Origin: Cephalopachus bancanus
Taxonomy: Eukaryota; Chordata; Mammalia; Primates; Tarsiidae
Assembly: GCA_027257055.1 (NCBI GenBank)
Contig: JAPVLO010000074.1
Location: forward strand, 1,922,001-1,986,000
DNA length: 64,000 nucleotides
Reading direction: 5' to 3'
Below are positions 22,436-34,489 of the stretch, in pieces; positions within the stretch are counted from its first letter, which is position 1, and each line of letters begins with the position of its first letter. The notes beneath the pieces are model-generated. The model was not told the DNA's origin and ran no database searches. It saw only the letters and a program-made list of their open reading frames with translations. Made by a program: the position numbers and the translations under genes.

Positions 22436-22721
22436 TTTTTTTTTTTTGAGTCAAGATCTCACTTTGCTGCCCAGGATGGAGTGCAGTAGCACAGTGCAAC
22501 TTCTACATTATGGGCCAGCCGATTCTTTGCCTCAGTCTCCTATGTAGCTGGGACTACATGCACATGCCACGACACCTGGCTAATTTTTTATTCTAGTTTT
22601 TGTAGATATGAGGTCTTGCTGTGTTGCCCAGGCTGGTTTTGAACTCCTTGCCTCAAGCAATCCTCTCAACTTGGCCTCCCAGAGTGCTGGGATTGCAAGC
22701 TTTGAGCTATTACGCCCAGCC
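22436..22721 (-). mobile_element. Old Alu (AluJ-like), antisense, in L1M
   Basis: T-tail followed by 'cactttgctgcccaggatgg' through 'tgttgcccaggctggttttg' and 'gtgctgggattgcaag'. It resembles the ancestral primate consensus more than the species-specific type, so it is an earlier insertion. Confidence 0.85.
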
Positions 22722-22854
22722 TCGCTCAAGATATTAATACACATGGAGCATTGATAGATATCAAGAGAATTATACTTCACCAAAAAAAAAAAAAAAAGGA
22801 ATTGTAAGGTAGTTACATACTGTATGACTCAATTTATGGATGTTATATCTTTTT

Positions 22855-22980
22855 AAATTAATTTTTTTATTTATTTTTAATGGGTGCATTGGAATTGTAT
22901 GGATTTATGAGGTACAATTTTATGTGTATATATGATATGCGTGTTTTGTTTAATGATTAAATCAGGGTTATTTTAATAAA
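22855..22980 (-). repeat. L1 3'-end scrap, antisense
   Basis: 'ggatttatgaggtacaattt', a run to 'gatatgcgtg' and 'taatgattaaatcagggtta' resemble the reverse complement of an older primate L1 tail. It lies inside the L1M copy. Weak but ordered. Confidence 0.4.
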
Positions 22981-23158
22981 AAGAAAATATTATAGAAGTG
23001 GAGAGCAGATTAGTGGTTACCAAAGTTTAGAGTGAAACAGCAATGTGTTTGCTGCTATTGACGGGTAGTTTAAGAAAACTTTGTGATAACACTTTTCTAT
23101 ATCTTGACTATGATGGTGTCCAAATGAATCTACTGATGTGATCAAAATGCACAGAGCT

Positions 23159-23160
<2 letters not shown>

Positions 23161-23206
<46 letters not shown>
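23161..23206. repeat. (CA)n microsatellite
   Basis: About 23 uninterrupted AC units; likely length-variable. Confidence 0.97.
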
Positions 23207-23209
<3 letters not shown>

Positions 23210-23230
23210 TGCATATATAATCATTGAAGT

Positions 23231-24165
23231 CTAAATAAGATCAGTAGATTATATCAAAGTCCATTCTCTGTTTGTGATACTGTTTTGTGGTTATGATAGA
23301 TGTTTTTATTGCGAGAAAGTCAGTCAAAAAATATTCAGGATCCCTATTTGTTGTTATAAATGTATATAACACCTAAAATTATCTCAAGAACAAAAGTTAA
23401 AAAATTAAATTCAGTATTACATACAACTGATTTGTATGAAGGGGAAATATTTTAAGAAAAAAATTCTGCAAGAATTATCAGCTCCAGACATACTAAAATT
23501 TATTCTTAAAATAGTTAACAGAATTATATTCCGGTGTTGTCACAACCTATAAAATACTGTTAGCACCAGTAAGAGTAGCATCAGCAGTCATGGCTCTCAA
23601 AATTAAAAGTTGTCAAAAATTATTAACGATTTTGCATTTGCCAGTATGAGCAATGTTTTTAGTTATATAATTTAAAAATGAAGTTACTAAAAGTATAACT
23701 TTGATGGCCTAATAAGTACTTTTATAAATAAGTAAATCAGGAAATTCATGAGCCATTAAAATGTGGCATCATTATTAAGATATTATTTTATATACAATAA
23801 TGACACCAAAATGTATGTTTTATAAAGTATAACTGATGCTGTTAATTGCTATACTATTACTTTCCTTGCAAATAATGAAATATTTTAATGCAGAAAAATA
23901 GTCTTCCCTCTTCCCTTTCTAATTAAAAGGCAAATACTGTCAGATTGGAGATAATACTAAGACCAAACTGTCTACAAAAGAAAAATCTGCTTTAAATGTA
24001 AGAATATTAATCACTTAAGAATAAACACACAGAGATACATATAACGCTTACACACACCACACACACACATACACGCATATATCTTATACAAGTGGGATTA
24101 ATGTCATTTTCCCTTCCCATTTTTCCTAAGTAGCCATGATGTACCATTAATATTTGGTGTCCCAG
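23231..24165. other. AT-rich unique DNA, no gene seen
   Basis: Contains only a short CA-rich patch (24050-24080). No gene or repeat family recognised. Confidence 0.5.
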
Positions 24166-24167
24166 CA

Positions 24168-24562
24168 GAGAAGGAGATGGACTAAATAAAAACGATGTGG
24201 TACATACACACGATTGGAATATTATGTAGTCATATAAAAGGACAAGATTTTGAGCAAGTTGGTGGATTTAGAGTCTACCATACTCAGCCATCTATCACAG
24301 AAACAACGAAGTGAGTACCACAGTTCTCACTCATAAGTGGACCCTGCACGTCTAGCATAATACTACAAAAAAGGGATTGGCAGTAACGGGACACTGTCAA
24401 GGGTGGAAAGAGGGGTGAGTGAAATCAATACAAGTGCTTGATCCTAACACAGATGAAGTGAGGTCCATTGGGAGGCCCACACTTTACATGTATGTAAACC
24501 ACTTATGTACCCAATTGTGACTTGTAGCCCACATCTTAAATATAAATATATATATATATATT
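24168..24562 (+). mobile_element. 5'-truncated L1, 3'UTR only
   Basis: Begins near 'gatggactaaataaaaacg' and 'atgtggtacatacac', and runs through 'actcagccatctatcacaga' and 'ttctcactcataagtggacc' to 'gtagcccacatcttaaa' with a TA-rich tail. It is the same family as the other L1 tails in the window. No clear target duplication. Confidence 0.85.
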
Positions 24563-25875
24563 CAAAATCCCGAAAAGTTAGTCAGCTAGACAAATAAAAG
24601 CTTCCAAATACCTTAAAGACATGCTTCTTAGGTCCATCCATCAAACTATAAGACTTCTTACATTCTTTGAGTTGCTGCCCTTCAGTAGTTTTACAGGAGT
24701 CTCCAGGTAGAGTAGGTCTTTTCTCATTAAAATATCTGAGTGTGGGTTTTTATCTATAGGATTCGTGAATAGAGTCATAAGAAGCACACACGTGAAAAAA
24801 TTACACCAAAATGAAGAGGAACAATACAAAAATACAAAAGATTTTCGAGTCCCCATACTTCTACAGTCAGAAAAACGGACTGAGAATACTCAAGTGGAAA
24901 CATACTACCTGTGAAAAAGAAAGGATGACTCAGAGGGCAGTAGGAAGGGTACAAAATCAAAGCCAAGAGACACGGAGAACCCAGGGGATAGAACTAAGCC
25001 CGATTTAAAGAATTGGCAACTGGTACATAGCTGGAGTTCAGAATTGCTTAGTACCCATGACTCTTATATTATTCCTTGGGAACAAGAGTTCTATTACAAT
25101 TATCTTAAGTCTGGTCCACCATAGCCTCTTGAGTGTGTGGGGCTGATTAATGCTCTCTTTCATTAATAAGTCTCATCCTCATCTGAACTTTAGATGACAT
25201 AGTCCTAGAATACCAGACCAAGGCTGATTTCATGCTAGATAATATGTTGTTAATGTCTTGATAGGTATTAATGTTTTTTGGAAAAAATGTAAGCAGCCGA
25301 AACCTTAATAAGAGTAGAAAATGTCAATGTGACCCCGATAGAGCTTAGAGAGAAACTTCAGAGAGTTTGGGCCCATCAAGTGTGAGTGCATTATGAGAAA
25401 TGCATGATTTACATTTAGAAAAGTTACTGTGAACTAATCTGCTTAAGCAAGCACCTTGGTAACTATAAATTTGTTGCTTCCTCTGCTGATTTATACTAAT
25501 AACTTAATAAATGAATTGTTTATTAAAAATTTTAATATTAAAACATTAATTTTAGCACCTGTGCCTGAAAGAAATCACAAGTCAGTGTAATGGGATTTGC
25601 TTAACGCAAGACCAAGAGAATTGTTGATGCTAGCAGTCTTGGTTTAAAATACAAAGTCTTTTCTCCATTTTTAGGTGTGGACAGGGCTATATATTAGGAG
25701 TGAAATAGGGGATTAACACACTAACTTTTCCATGTCTATAAAATAGAGTTTTCTAGAAAATTATTTCCCAAGTGTTGACTGTGTGAATTAAATAGCAAAA
25801 TTAGTGATTAAGCATATACATGTTGTATTTCTGACTACTAAATTCTAATTCAATAACTAAAAGTATATCCTCAAT
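24563..25875. other. Unique DNA, no gene seen
   Basis: Less AT-rich between 24600 and 25150 but without recognisable coding or repeat motifs. Confidence 0.5.
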
Positions 25876-26036
25876 TTAAGTCACTATTCTTGATAAGTCA
25901 CTGTTTCATCAACTACAAAGTGGAGCTCAAACTACACCTACATCATTAGACTCTAATATATTTAGAAAATCCACTCAAAATGACAAGTAGATTGCTTACA
26001 CAGAGTAAGTGCTTAATAAAAATTAGTTGTTATGAA
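25876..26036 (+). repeat. MIR SINE fragment
   Basis: 'taagtcactgtttcatcaac', 'aaagtggagctcaaactac' and 'agagtaagtgcttaataaaa' follow the order of the MIR core and 3' end. Old, about 160 bp, diverged. Confidence 0.6.
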
Positions 26037-27540
26037 TATCAGGAAGAATATAGAATACTATATTATATAGTATATACCAACTATTTATTTAATTTTATTA
26101 TAATAGTTTAAAATATGAACAAGAAAGTATGCAAATAAAAATAATAATACGATGTTATGGACAATTTATACATTAAATATATGCCATATGATATAATATT
26201 GCCTTGCCTTTTATACTAACTACATTGCTATTTACGATAGTGTTAATATTTTTCAGACAACAAACTTGCTAAGGACTTAAAGACAAGTTTGAGTAAAGAT
26301 AAATAAAAGAGATAATAAAGTATTATCCAGGAACTGACTTTTTATAGTGAATCTACCTGTGTGTAAATTTATCTGTAATGTGGTAACATTCTACATTTTA
26401 CATCCTATCAAACATTTATATTTACAGAAAACATTACACTTCTTGGTGGAAACTTCTCTCACGCATATTGCTTCAACATTATACAGTCTCTTTAGTAGTT
26501 TAGATAGGGAAAAAAAAAACCAATTTGGCAGCAACTGATGCTTTATATTTTAGAATTGTTAGCGCAATTCTTGGGCCCCAGAAGTATTGTGAGACGTGCC
26601 AGAGGTAATGGTCTAGGCAAATTGAAAAGTATGATACTGATTAAGCAAATAAGGAAAGATATCACTGCTCTGCATGAGTCATTACCAAACCATTTGATGA
26701 TATTCTCAGGCGTTATCCAAGGACAGACTTTTATCAATGGGTAATTAGAGGAATACAAGTAAAAGAACAAACAGAGCTCATAATTGGACCAATGCAATAA
26801 TAACTTGCTTTCTGGAAATCTAGACAACATAATACTTTATGAAATTGGAAATGCATATCTGATATTTTTAATAATAAATGTAACTTTGTGAGAACTTGAC
26901 AAAATTTAGAAAAATCTATAAAGTTTTGTAACTTCAGAAATTGAAATAAGTACCCCCATTGTCTAATAATCCTTTCAGGTATGCCCTTTGGTTCTACTGT
27001 GCCCTTCACAGTTGCTCTATATAACCTGACTATCTCATTATATCTGTAGTCCAGATTAAAAAATAGTCATAGGCTCTTCTCTGAGTCTTTTAGTCAATGA
27101 GATGAAAAATAAAAAGAATAGAAAGATGTACCATATGGAAAGTAATTAATTATTAGAGTTTCTTTTAAAAATAGTGTCTTTATTTAAATATATGTTTTGA
27201 ACTTTGCACAGATTATTGCTACTAAGCAATGTTTCTAGAATAGCTTTCAGATATCATCTTATATCAACTAATCAGATTTTTAGAAATGTATTGAAACTGG
27301 CATTTGTATGTATGTATGTGTCATTGCAGTTTATTATATTTGGGAATATGTCTGCCATTATAATTGCAATGCATTTATTTTTCTACTTTTAAAGTAGATA
27401 AAGACCAAATAACTACCATTGAATTTTAAAAATTCAAATAGCCAGACATTGCAACAGATAAAACTGAAAAGTGACAATGTGCATCTGTCTATTCTGTAAT
27501 CTCAATATACTTGTGGCAAATATTGACAGAATTAAAATGA
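26037..27540. other. AT-rich unique DNA with one odd ORF, no supported gene
   Basis: The only non-random-looking piece is an open frame at 26538-26744 (68 codons). Its segment GPRSIVRRARGNGLGKLKSM, followed by a mixed amphipathic run, is basic and less AT-driven than its neighbours. I recognise no family, splice sites or promoter, so it is recorded only as a curiosity. Confidence 0.3.
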
Positions 27541-27544
27541 CAAT

Positions 27545-28317
27545 GAAACAATTCTATTGTAATACTAGGATATTTTAATATTCTTTTTGATTAGTCATAA
27601 GAAAATTAGAATAAAAGTTAGCAAGAAATTTTATAATCCAAAGAATACTCTAAAATATCCTATGGACATCTATTATAGAATATTCTGCCCTATAAAAGTA
27701 GAATATACATTCTTCAAAATGCATGTGCATTGTTCACCAAGATAGACCATATGTGAACCAGAAAATGTCTTAATAGATGTAAATATAAATAATTTGGTTT
27801 TTGTTCAAATTATATTAGAAACCAATAAAATTAAATGCATAGGAAATCTCAAAATACCTGGATGCATTAGACCTCTGAATAATATATGGCAAAATAAAAA
27901 ATGACAGAAGAATCATAAAAATATTTCAGTTGAAAAATAAAGATACAACATATCAAACTTGTTGAATGGAGATAAAATAGTGCATACAGGTATTTATATA
28001 TTTTTGAATATGTACATTTTGAAAAATAAAGTCTAAAACTGATAATCAATGGTCCACCTCAAGAAGGCAGAAAAGATAAAAGAACAAAGTAAACTCAAAG
28101 TAAGCAAAAGGAAGGAGAGATTTTTTTAAAGCAGTGATAATTATACAAGCCAAAAGTAAAGTGAAAAATATTAACAAAGCAAAAAAATTTGGATATTTGA
28201 AAAATTAAAAAGTAATGATAAGGAATATAAAGAAAAAAATAGAAAGAGGTGAGAGAAAACAATGCCTAGTATAAACAGGTATAATAATTAAAGATCCTAT
28301 AATACTAAAAAGATATT
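27545..28317 (+). mobile_element. Old L1M ORF2 fragment, 5' part
   Basis: 'agaatatacattcttcaaaa', 'caccaagatagaccatatg', 'gtaaactcaaagtaagcaaa' and 'aggaaggagag' match, in order, the endonuclease-to-RT linker region of ORF2. Decayed and closed by stops. It continues after the MLT1 LTR at 28640, so the LTR interrupts one L1. Confidence 0.65.
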
Positions 28318-28640
28318 ACATGAGGTCATTAGAATGAACTTTAACCAAATTGTGACTTAAATTCGGACACAGAGACCCTCACACAGGGAAACATCATGTG
28401 AAGATGAAGGTAGAGATCAGGGTGATACATTTAACAAGTCAAGAAACACCAAACTACCTACAAACTTCCAGAGCTAGGAGAAAGACATGGAACTAATTCT
28501 CTCTCACGGAACTTAGAATAAACCAACCCTGCTAACATCTTTGTCTCAGACTTTGAAACTTCAGAGCCAGGAGACAATATATTTATGTTGTTTAAGCCAC
28601 CAAGTTTGCGGTACTTCACCTCAGCAAACTCTTATACCCA
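28318..28640 (+). mobile_element. MaLR LTR, MLT1-type, inserted in L1M
   Basis: Ordered MLT1 blocks: 'tgaggtcattagaatgaact', 'ttcggacacagagaccctca', 'gaagatgaaggtagagatca', 'aagacatggaactaattctc', 'gtttaagccaccaagtttgc', 'ggtacttcacctcagcaaac'. Probably a solo LTR; no gag/pol is attached. Confidence 0.8.
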
Positions 28641-28644
28641 CGAT

Positions 28645-29700
28645 TGCAAGGTTGTTGTAACATTCAGAAATTTGTCAAGATAATTAATCATTTGTTTTTT
28701 TTAAAGAAAAAAAGTATGTATAAATATTTTAATACTCAGAAAAAGGCATTTCACAAAATTGAACACTTGTTTATGATAAAACTGCTCAGGAACCCAGAAG
28801 GAAAAAATATATTAAATGAACATACACACGAGAGTTTAAAATGATAACAAATTAAATTTCATCAAATTAAAAAAAATTGTGAGGTTAGAATGTCACCATC
28901 TTGATCTGAAACGGCAAACCCAGAATTGGAAAAAAATAATTAGTAATACATATTTTATAAAATTCCTTTTTTAGTAGATTACATAATTAATTCTTAAATT
29001 TAAACAATGAAAATACATTTTAATATGGGAAAAATATGTGAAAACACACTTCATAAAATAATAGTACTGCAGATCTGTTGGAGTAAGAGACTGCATCAAG
29101 TTCAGTGAGGATGTGGAGAAACTGGAACTTTCCAAAATTTGTTGTGGAAATGTAATATGCTAAACTAACTTTGGAAAACTACTGAACAGTTTTCTAAAAA
29201 AGTAATCATATATCTACCATATATAATACATCCACTGCACATCAGTGGATTTAGAGGCAGTAAATGAAAACATATGACCACATAAAAATTGACACATTAA
29301 AGTTCAAAATGCTTTAGGCACAATAGCAAACAAACAAACAAAAGTTAAACAAGTAAAAGAATGAGCAAAATGTGTAGTTATTATTCAAAAACAAACAGAA
29401 GCAAACTAAAGACATAACAAACAGTTCAAATCATTATTCTAGGTGAATAAGTGAGTGGAGAGAGTATGACCAAATGTGCATAAGATATAAACTAATGTAT
29501 TGTAACAATGATAAATCAGTGATATCTTGGAACAGGCAATAAGGAAACAATAAGGGTACTTAGAATTTTAGATGGTGTTAATGGACATACCCTCTATCTT
29601 AATTGTGGTGGTCTTACAGAGGTATAAAACTACCCAAACTAATAGATTTATATATTTTTAGAGAATGTCGTTTATTGTATAGACATTTCTTTTCAATAAA
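28645..29700 (+). mobile_element. Old L1M, RT-to-3' part
   Basis: Resumes L1 order after the LTR: 'aaggcatttcacaaaattga' (RT region), 'gaggatgtggagaaactgg' (C-terminal region), then a 3'UTR with 'gtgatatcttggaacaggca' and 'taattgtggtggtcttacag'. There are internal losses and no open frame. Confidence 0.65.
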
Positions 29701-29953
29701 GTTAATGAGAAAATATAATCTTAAATAAAAAATTATTGAATTAAAAGCTTTAATATACATATTAAAAGTCTTACAATAATAAAATATGACCTAGTAAAAT
29801 AAGTGATTCTAAAATATAATGAAAATAACTAAGAGTTTTAGATAAAATTATCAAGTAATTAGAAAGGCTCTTCAATTACTATTGGAATGAGGTGGAAGGA
29901 CCCCCAAAAGTCCTAATGAAGTAATAGGTGATAATTTCCTATTTATAAAAATA

Positions 29954-30234
29954 GCCAGGCTCAGTGGCTCAGCCTGTAATCCTGCACCTTTGGGAGGCTG
30001 AGATGAGTGGATTGCCTGAGCCCGTAGTTTCGAGACCCGCCTGGGCAAGCGAAACCTCATCTCTACAATAAATCAAAAAAATTAACCACGCGTGGTGGTG
30101 TGCGCCTGTAATTCCGGCTACTCGGAAGGCTGAGGCAGAAGGATTGCCGGAGCCCAGCAGGCCAAGGCTGCGGTGGCCGGGAGCGGCCACTGCACTCCAG
30201 TCTGGGCAACAGAGTGAGACTCCAACTCAAAAAA
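29954..30234 (+). mobile_element. Alu SINE, full-length
   Basis: Starts 'gccaggctcagtggctcagc', has both arms, and ends 'gagactccaactcaaaaaat' with a short tail grading into TA repeats. The linker is 'gggcaagcgaaacc'. Target duplication is not clear. Confidence 0.93.
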
Positions 30235-30550
30235 TATATATATTTCAAAGGCTATGAACATTCAATAACTCTTGGAATATTAGTCATATGAGTTTTCTTA
30301 ATGATATACTGTCAGACAAGCTATGATTCTTAAAAATTCTGGAGATGAGATTTTTTAGTTAATAAAATTAATTACAATCTAAGAATTAAATCTAATTAAC
30401 TTGATTATTGTAATCATTTCATAATGTATATGTGTATCAAAACATCACAAAAGTAAAAATATGTATGACAATTTAATATAAATGTTAAATTCTCTCACCC
30501 ACATATAGTTAATAATTTCCCTGATTTCTAGTTGGGAGGAAAATAGTATT

Positions 30551-30762
30551 TTTTGTTTGTTTGTTTTATTTTATTTCATTTAAAAATGTGTGGTACAAGT
30601 CAAGTTTAGGTATATAAGTAGTCTACGTGCAGATGAAGTTTGAGCTTCCAACTGGTCCTCACTTCTCCTGGTTTATGATCAGGTACCCTTAGTGTGTTAC
30701 CTGCCCTCCCCTACTCCCTCCCCCTGGCAGTATTCTGCTACTGCCGATTCCCCAGAAAAATA
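30551..30762 (-). mobile_element. L1 3' end, strongly 5'-truncated, antisense
   Basis: A T-rich start (tail), 'agtagtctacgtgcagatga', 'ctcacttctcctggtttatg', 'ctccccctggcagtattct': the antisense 3'UTR of the same L1 lineage as 14040. About 210 bp, non-coding. Confidence 0.8.
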
Positions 30763-31005
30763 TGTAATTGAAAGCTAACAAGTCAAGGAAGTATTAAAAT
30801 GTGAACAAATGAACAAACATAGGTAACACAAAGATAATCCTGTTGACCAAAGTTGATTGCTGGAGAATATTGAAGAAATATGCTACTTTTGTTATTGCTA
30901 AGATCAGGGAAGTAATAGACATTATTTATATAATGAGGAAACCAGGAATATTTTAGATATGCATAATTATTTTTAAAGTACATGATAGATAAAATTTGAA
31001 ACATC

Positions 31006-31302
31006 GCCGGGCTCGGTGGCTCAGCCTGTAATCCCACGCCTTTGGGAGGCTGAGGTGAGTGGATTGCCTGAGCCCGCGGGTTCGAGACCCTCCTGGGCAG
31101 CGAGACCTCATCTCTACAATAAATAAAAAAAAAAAAAAAATCAGCTGGGCGTGGTAGCGCATGCCTGCAATTCTGGCTACTTGAAAGGCTGAGGCGGAAG
31201 GATCGCCGGAGCCCAGCAGGTCGAGGCTGCGGTGGCCAGGAGTGGCCACTGCACTCCAGTCTGGGTGACAGAGTGAGACTCCAACTCAAAAAAAAAAAAA
31301 TC
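31006..31302 (+). mobile_element. Alu SINE, full-length
   Basis: Typical young copy with the short linker ('gggcagcgagacc'). It is flanked by 'gaaacatc' (30998-31005 and 31303-31310); the match extends weakly upstream. Pure A tail. Confidence 0.95.
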
Positions 31303-31429
31303 GAAACATCATTAAATATCACAGGGAATATAACAACGTGATCACAGAAAACAGACCACATAAGACAGAGCACGGTGCATAAATTTTTCCAAAGAGTACC
31401 TTCCCAGGTGTGCTTTTGCAATACATTCT

Positions 31430-31860
31430 AATAACTATCCTTCAAGTGTTAGTATCTGATTCTCCACAATCTTGAGTCTAGTCATGTCCTCTGACTTTTT
31501 TGACTGACAGAATGTAGCCAAATGGATGCTATGCCAATTCTAGTATAACTCCTTAGAAGAACAACATACAAAGTAGGATGATCCTGAGACCAGAGTGCTA
31601 GCATAAGACCAAGTTCTATTGAGAGCCTTTGGAAGATAATGCCTTGTGTCATGTGAAAGAGATTGTTAAGGTCACAGAGGTGATATCAATGAGAGTAATC
31701 CTTCTTATCCTCTGCATCTCAACTGAAGTCTATTTGAAGTGAACCATACAGTCACACTCTTTCTGATGTTCTAACTCAAAACATTTTGAGCAAAATGAAC
31801 TGTTTGATTTAAGCTACTAAGTGATGAGGCAGTTTTAAGTCATCAGAATAAACAGGAAAA
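31430..31860 (+). repeat. Possible MaLR/MLT1-like or DNA-type fossil
   Basis: 'gtctagtcatgtcctctgac', 'tgactgacagaatgtagcca', 'atgctatgccaattctag' and 'taagctactaagtgatgagg' follow the pattern of an old mammalian LTR-like repeat. The family is uncertain. Confidence 0.4.
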
Positions 31861-31929
31861 CATAATACAAATACAAAGTATGAAAATTATGACCAATTAT
31901 TACTAAGTATATTTGAGTTTAACTAAAAT

Positions 31930-32145
31930 AGAGAATTGGATGAAAGGGTAGATAGGTAGACTGACTGATTAATAGATAATAGATGACAGGATAGAGAAAG
32001 AAAGAGACAGAGACAGAAAGGAAGAAAAGATGTACACAATGAATCATGAGAAAAACTCAAAGTATAATGTGTGGGACAGATGCACCTAAAGTAAAATGAT
32101 CTATTAATGCTAAAACAAACAAACAAACAAACAAACAAAATGAGC
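31930..32145. repeat. Degenerate GATA/GAAA tract and (AAAC)n
   Basis: A loose 'taga/gata' and 'agaa/agac' patch at about 31945-32025 is followed by a clean (AAAC)n run at 32112-32145. Confidence 0.75.
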
Positions 32146-32603
32146 AAGTATCTACCAGGAACATGCAAGCAAAAACTGTAGCAGTGACCATCATTTTCAT
32201 GTAATGGAAGGTATGAATAAGTGAAGGGCATTTTATAATGCAAGAGTAGACAATGCACAATAAAAAACGTGCCTATGACATTTATAGTCATATAAATAAG
32301 TGGTACCTACAGAGAAGCAATTTTTTATAGAATAAAGTGACAAGAGATCAGAGAAATTAAACAGAAACGTACTAATGATCAAATTATTTGCCACTCTGTA
32401 AACAAGGCAACTAAGCAAGAACAAATGGCAGCATTAAAAGTATAATTTATATCATTAACAAGGTAGATGGAAGTTGGGAAGATGACAGCTGAGCCAGTTG
32501 GACAATGTGAGTCCTGGTGTGAGTGAGTGTATGGAAAATTGTGTGTATGTGCTGGTGAGTGAGTGGCCATCTGAGTGGCTGACTGGGTGAGGGCTACGGG
32601 GCT

Positions 32604-32922
32604 AGTGGCCAGGTTTTTACTGGTGCAGTGGCAGATGCCACAGCTGCTAGGCTTGGACCCTAGTAATTCCCGGGTTTCAGAAGCTGACAACCATTTTCTT
32701 AAAATCAGCAAAACCCTTCCTGGGAAGAAAACGCTGGAAGGGACTAAGTGGGGGCTTATGAGCAAGTGGCCAGGCCCCTGGTGCAACAGCTGGTACTGCA
32801 GCTTCTCTGCTTGGTCTCTGGCCCTTCCCAGGTCACAGAAGCTGAGTGCTATTTTTTTTTTTAATGGAGAAAAATTTCCTGTGAAGAAGCGGTGGAAAGA
32901 GACTACCACCCCAGGCTCTGCC
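32604..32922 (+). promoter_or_regulatory. Tandem ~159-bp units in the L1 5'UTR
   Basis: Two copies in tandem: unit 1 from 32604, unit 2 from 32765. Shared anchors keep a spacing of 158-161 bp: 'agtggccagg' (32604/32765), 'cagct.ct..gcttgg' (32641/32799), 'cagaagctga' (32678/32836), and 'gaagaa' followed by 'ggaa' and 'gact' (32724/32883). Rodent L1s drive transcription from such repeated monomers, while human L1 5'UTRs are not built this way. Promoter role is inferred from position only. Confidence 0.65.
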
Positions 32923-33680
32923 TCACCACTGCAGCAGGAGAGACTGCTGGCTCCAGGCTTTGCCTCACCACTTTAGCATCTGGCAGGGCACTGGAAACGG
33001 GCTGTGGAGGGACTCCAGAGGCAAAGTCCCTTGGAAGAGGCAGACCATCACCATCTTGAAGGCAGAACAGGAAAGTGCTCTGACTTGTCCACAAAGGAGC
33101 AACAGACCAGATCTCTGTGACTGGCAAACCAGCTACTCCGGGATTGATCAAGACCCAGAGGGAGTATGCTGAAAGCACAAACTTCAGAGGGACCTGATAT
33201 GTGCTGAGTCCTAGGTGCCCTAGCCCTATACTGATCCAGCCACGGGACAAAGGGAGTGGTCAGAAAAGGACAAGAAAAGACTCCAAAGGGATCAGGGGTG
33301 AGTCCTGGGCTGACCCCAACCCCCTCCTCCCCAGCAATTCTCCTAATGTCAGACCCACACAGTTGGGTCATGACTGAGAGGGAGAAACCCAGGCAGAGCC
33401 TGTACATGAGTCACAATAGGAGAATTCCGTTACAGAATAAGTCTGGCTGGAGCATCTCCTGCAAGTACATACTTGGGGAACAGACAATCCCGCATCTCCC
33501 TAGCAGAGGAGATCTCCCAAATCATGCAAGAGTGGGAGGGGAGGACTGCAGCCCCGCCCACCACCACTGCCCCTCCTCCTTCCCTGCTCCAGACATTTAG
33601 GAGAGTGTGAAAGAGGTGGCTCTGCAGGAGAGACCTGATTAGAGGAACAACAACAGAGCCTGCCACAAAAGGGCAGGATT

Positions 33681-33790
33681 ATTCTTTTTTTTTTTTTTGA
33701 ATTGGAGTCTCACTCTGTCACCCAGACTGTAGTGCCGTGGCTGCTCCCGGCCACCGCAGCCTCGACCTGCTGGGCTCCAGCGATCCTTCT
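33681..33790 (-). mobile_element. 5'-truncated Alu in the L1 5'UTR
   Basis: T-tail, then 'ggagtctcactctgtcaccc' to 'tgctgggctccagcgatcc'. Only the last ~110 bp of an Alu is present, antisense to the L1. No clear target duplication. Confidence 0.85.
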
Positions 33791-34143
33791 TGCCTGTCTG
33801 TTAGTTCATCTATTTTAAAATATTTTTCCTTTGTGCATGAATGTGTATGTGAGAATTTGATCTGCATCTCTCCAAAATTTTCCTTCTTTTTTTTCTTTTC
33901 TTTTTCTGCTTCTTTCTTCTTTTATTTGTTGTTTTCTGTTTAAGTGTGTATGTGAATGATTGCATGTTCATCTTTCAATTTTGTTGTTGATTTGTTTTTG
34001 CTCTTTTTTACTTTTTTTTTTAATTTTCATTTTTTAAAGTTTAAGGTATGTGTCGATATATGTGAGAGCTCGATCTGAATTTCTTAATTTTTTTTTTCTG
34101 GTCATTCTGTTTTTCTTCTCCATTCACTTTGTGCTAGGTGGGC

Positions 34144-34146
<3 letters not shown>

Positions 34147-34185
<39 letters not shown>

Positions 34186-34270
34186 TGTTTTCTTAGTTTG
34201 TTGGTTTCACTTTATTGTTACTCCAGTGTTGGGGGGTGTGTGTATGTCTGTCTGTGTGTGTGTGTGTGTT
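34147..34270. repeat. (TG)n microsatellites before L1 ORF1
   Basis: A pure (TG)n run at 34147-34183 and an interrupted one at about 34235-34270, in a T-rich stretch between the L1 5'UTR and ORF1. Likely length-variable. Confidence 0.9.
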
Positions 34271-34489
34271 CAATTGTTTTTTTGCATTGGTTATGGTTTG
34301 CATCATCATATAGAGTGGTAGTGGGGAGTGGGTTTCAGGAAACACATACCGAAATCAGTGAACACTGTAATTTGCAAGTAGTTTCTGAATCCTAGCACCC
34401 CATCCCCCACTTTATTTGACTATCAAAAATTACAAGAGACCACAAAGCATTCCATCCACCATTCTATTTCAAAATAGAACAAATCCAGA

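Larger units (their letters stand above)
22265..23230 (+). mobile_element. Old L1M 3' region
   Basis: Decayed plus-strand L1 3' sequence: 'acaactgatgaatgttgaaa', 'ctactcagctataaaaaag', and after the Alu 'catactgtatgactcaattt', 'gagcagattagtggttacca', 'tatcttgactatgatggtgt'. It ends in (CA)n at 23161-23206, as the 3'UTR of many L1M copies does. It contains an old Alu and possibly a second L1 scrap at 22855-22980. No ORF survives. Confidence 0.65.

Noticed and set aside
26538..26744. A 68-codon basic ORF (GPRSIVRRARGNGLGKLKSM segment) as a possible gene
   Set aside because: No recognised family, no splice sites, promoter or conservation evidence; a 68-codon frame is expected by chance in 64 kb.
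30783..31421. A 212-codon open frame on the minus strand
   Set aside because: It runs through an antisense Alu; such Alu-derived frames ([23 protein letters not shown]) are common artefacts.
32103..32150. Regular (AAAC)n units as a CRISPR-like array
   Set aside because: Simple 4-bp microsatellite; no spacers, and the genome is mammalian.
32379..33666. Several overlapping frames of 115-176 codons on both strands
   Set aside because: They lie in the GC-richer L1 5'UTR, which has fewer chance stops; no protein family recognised.
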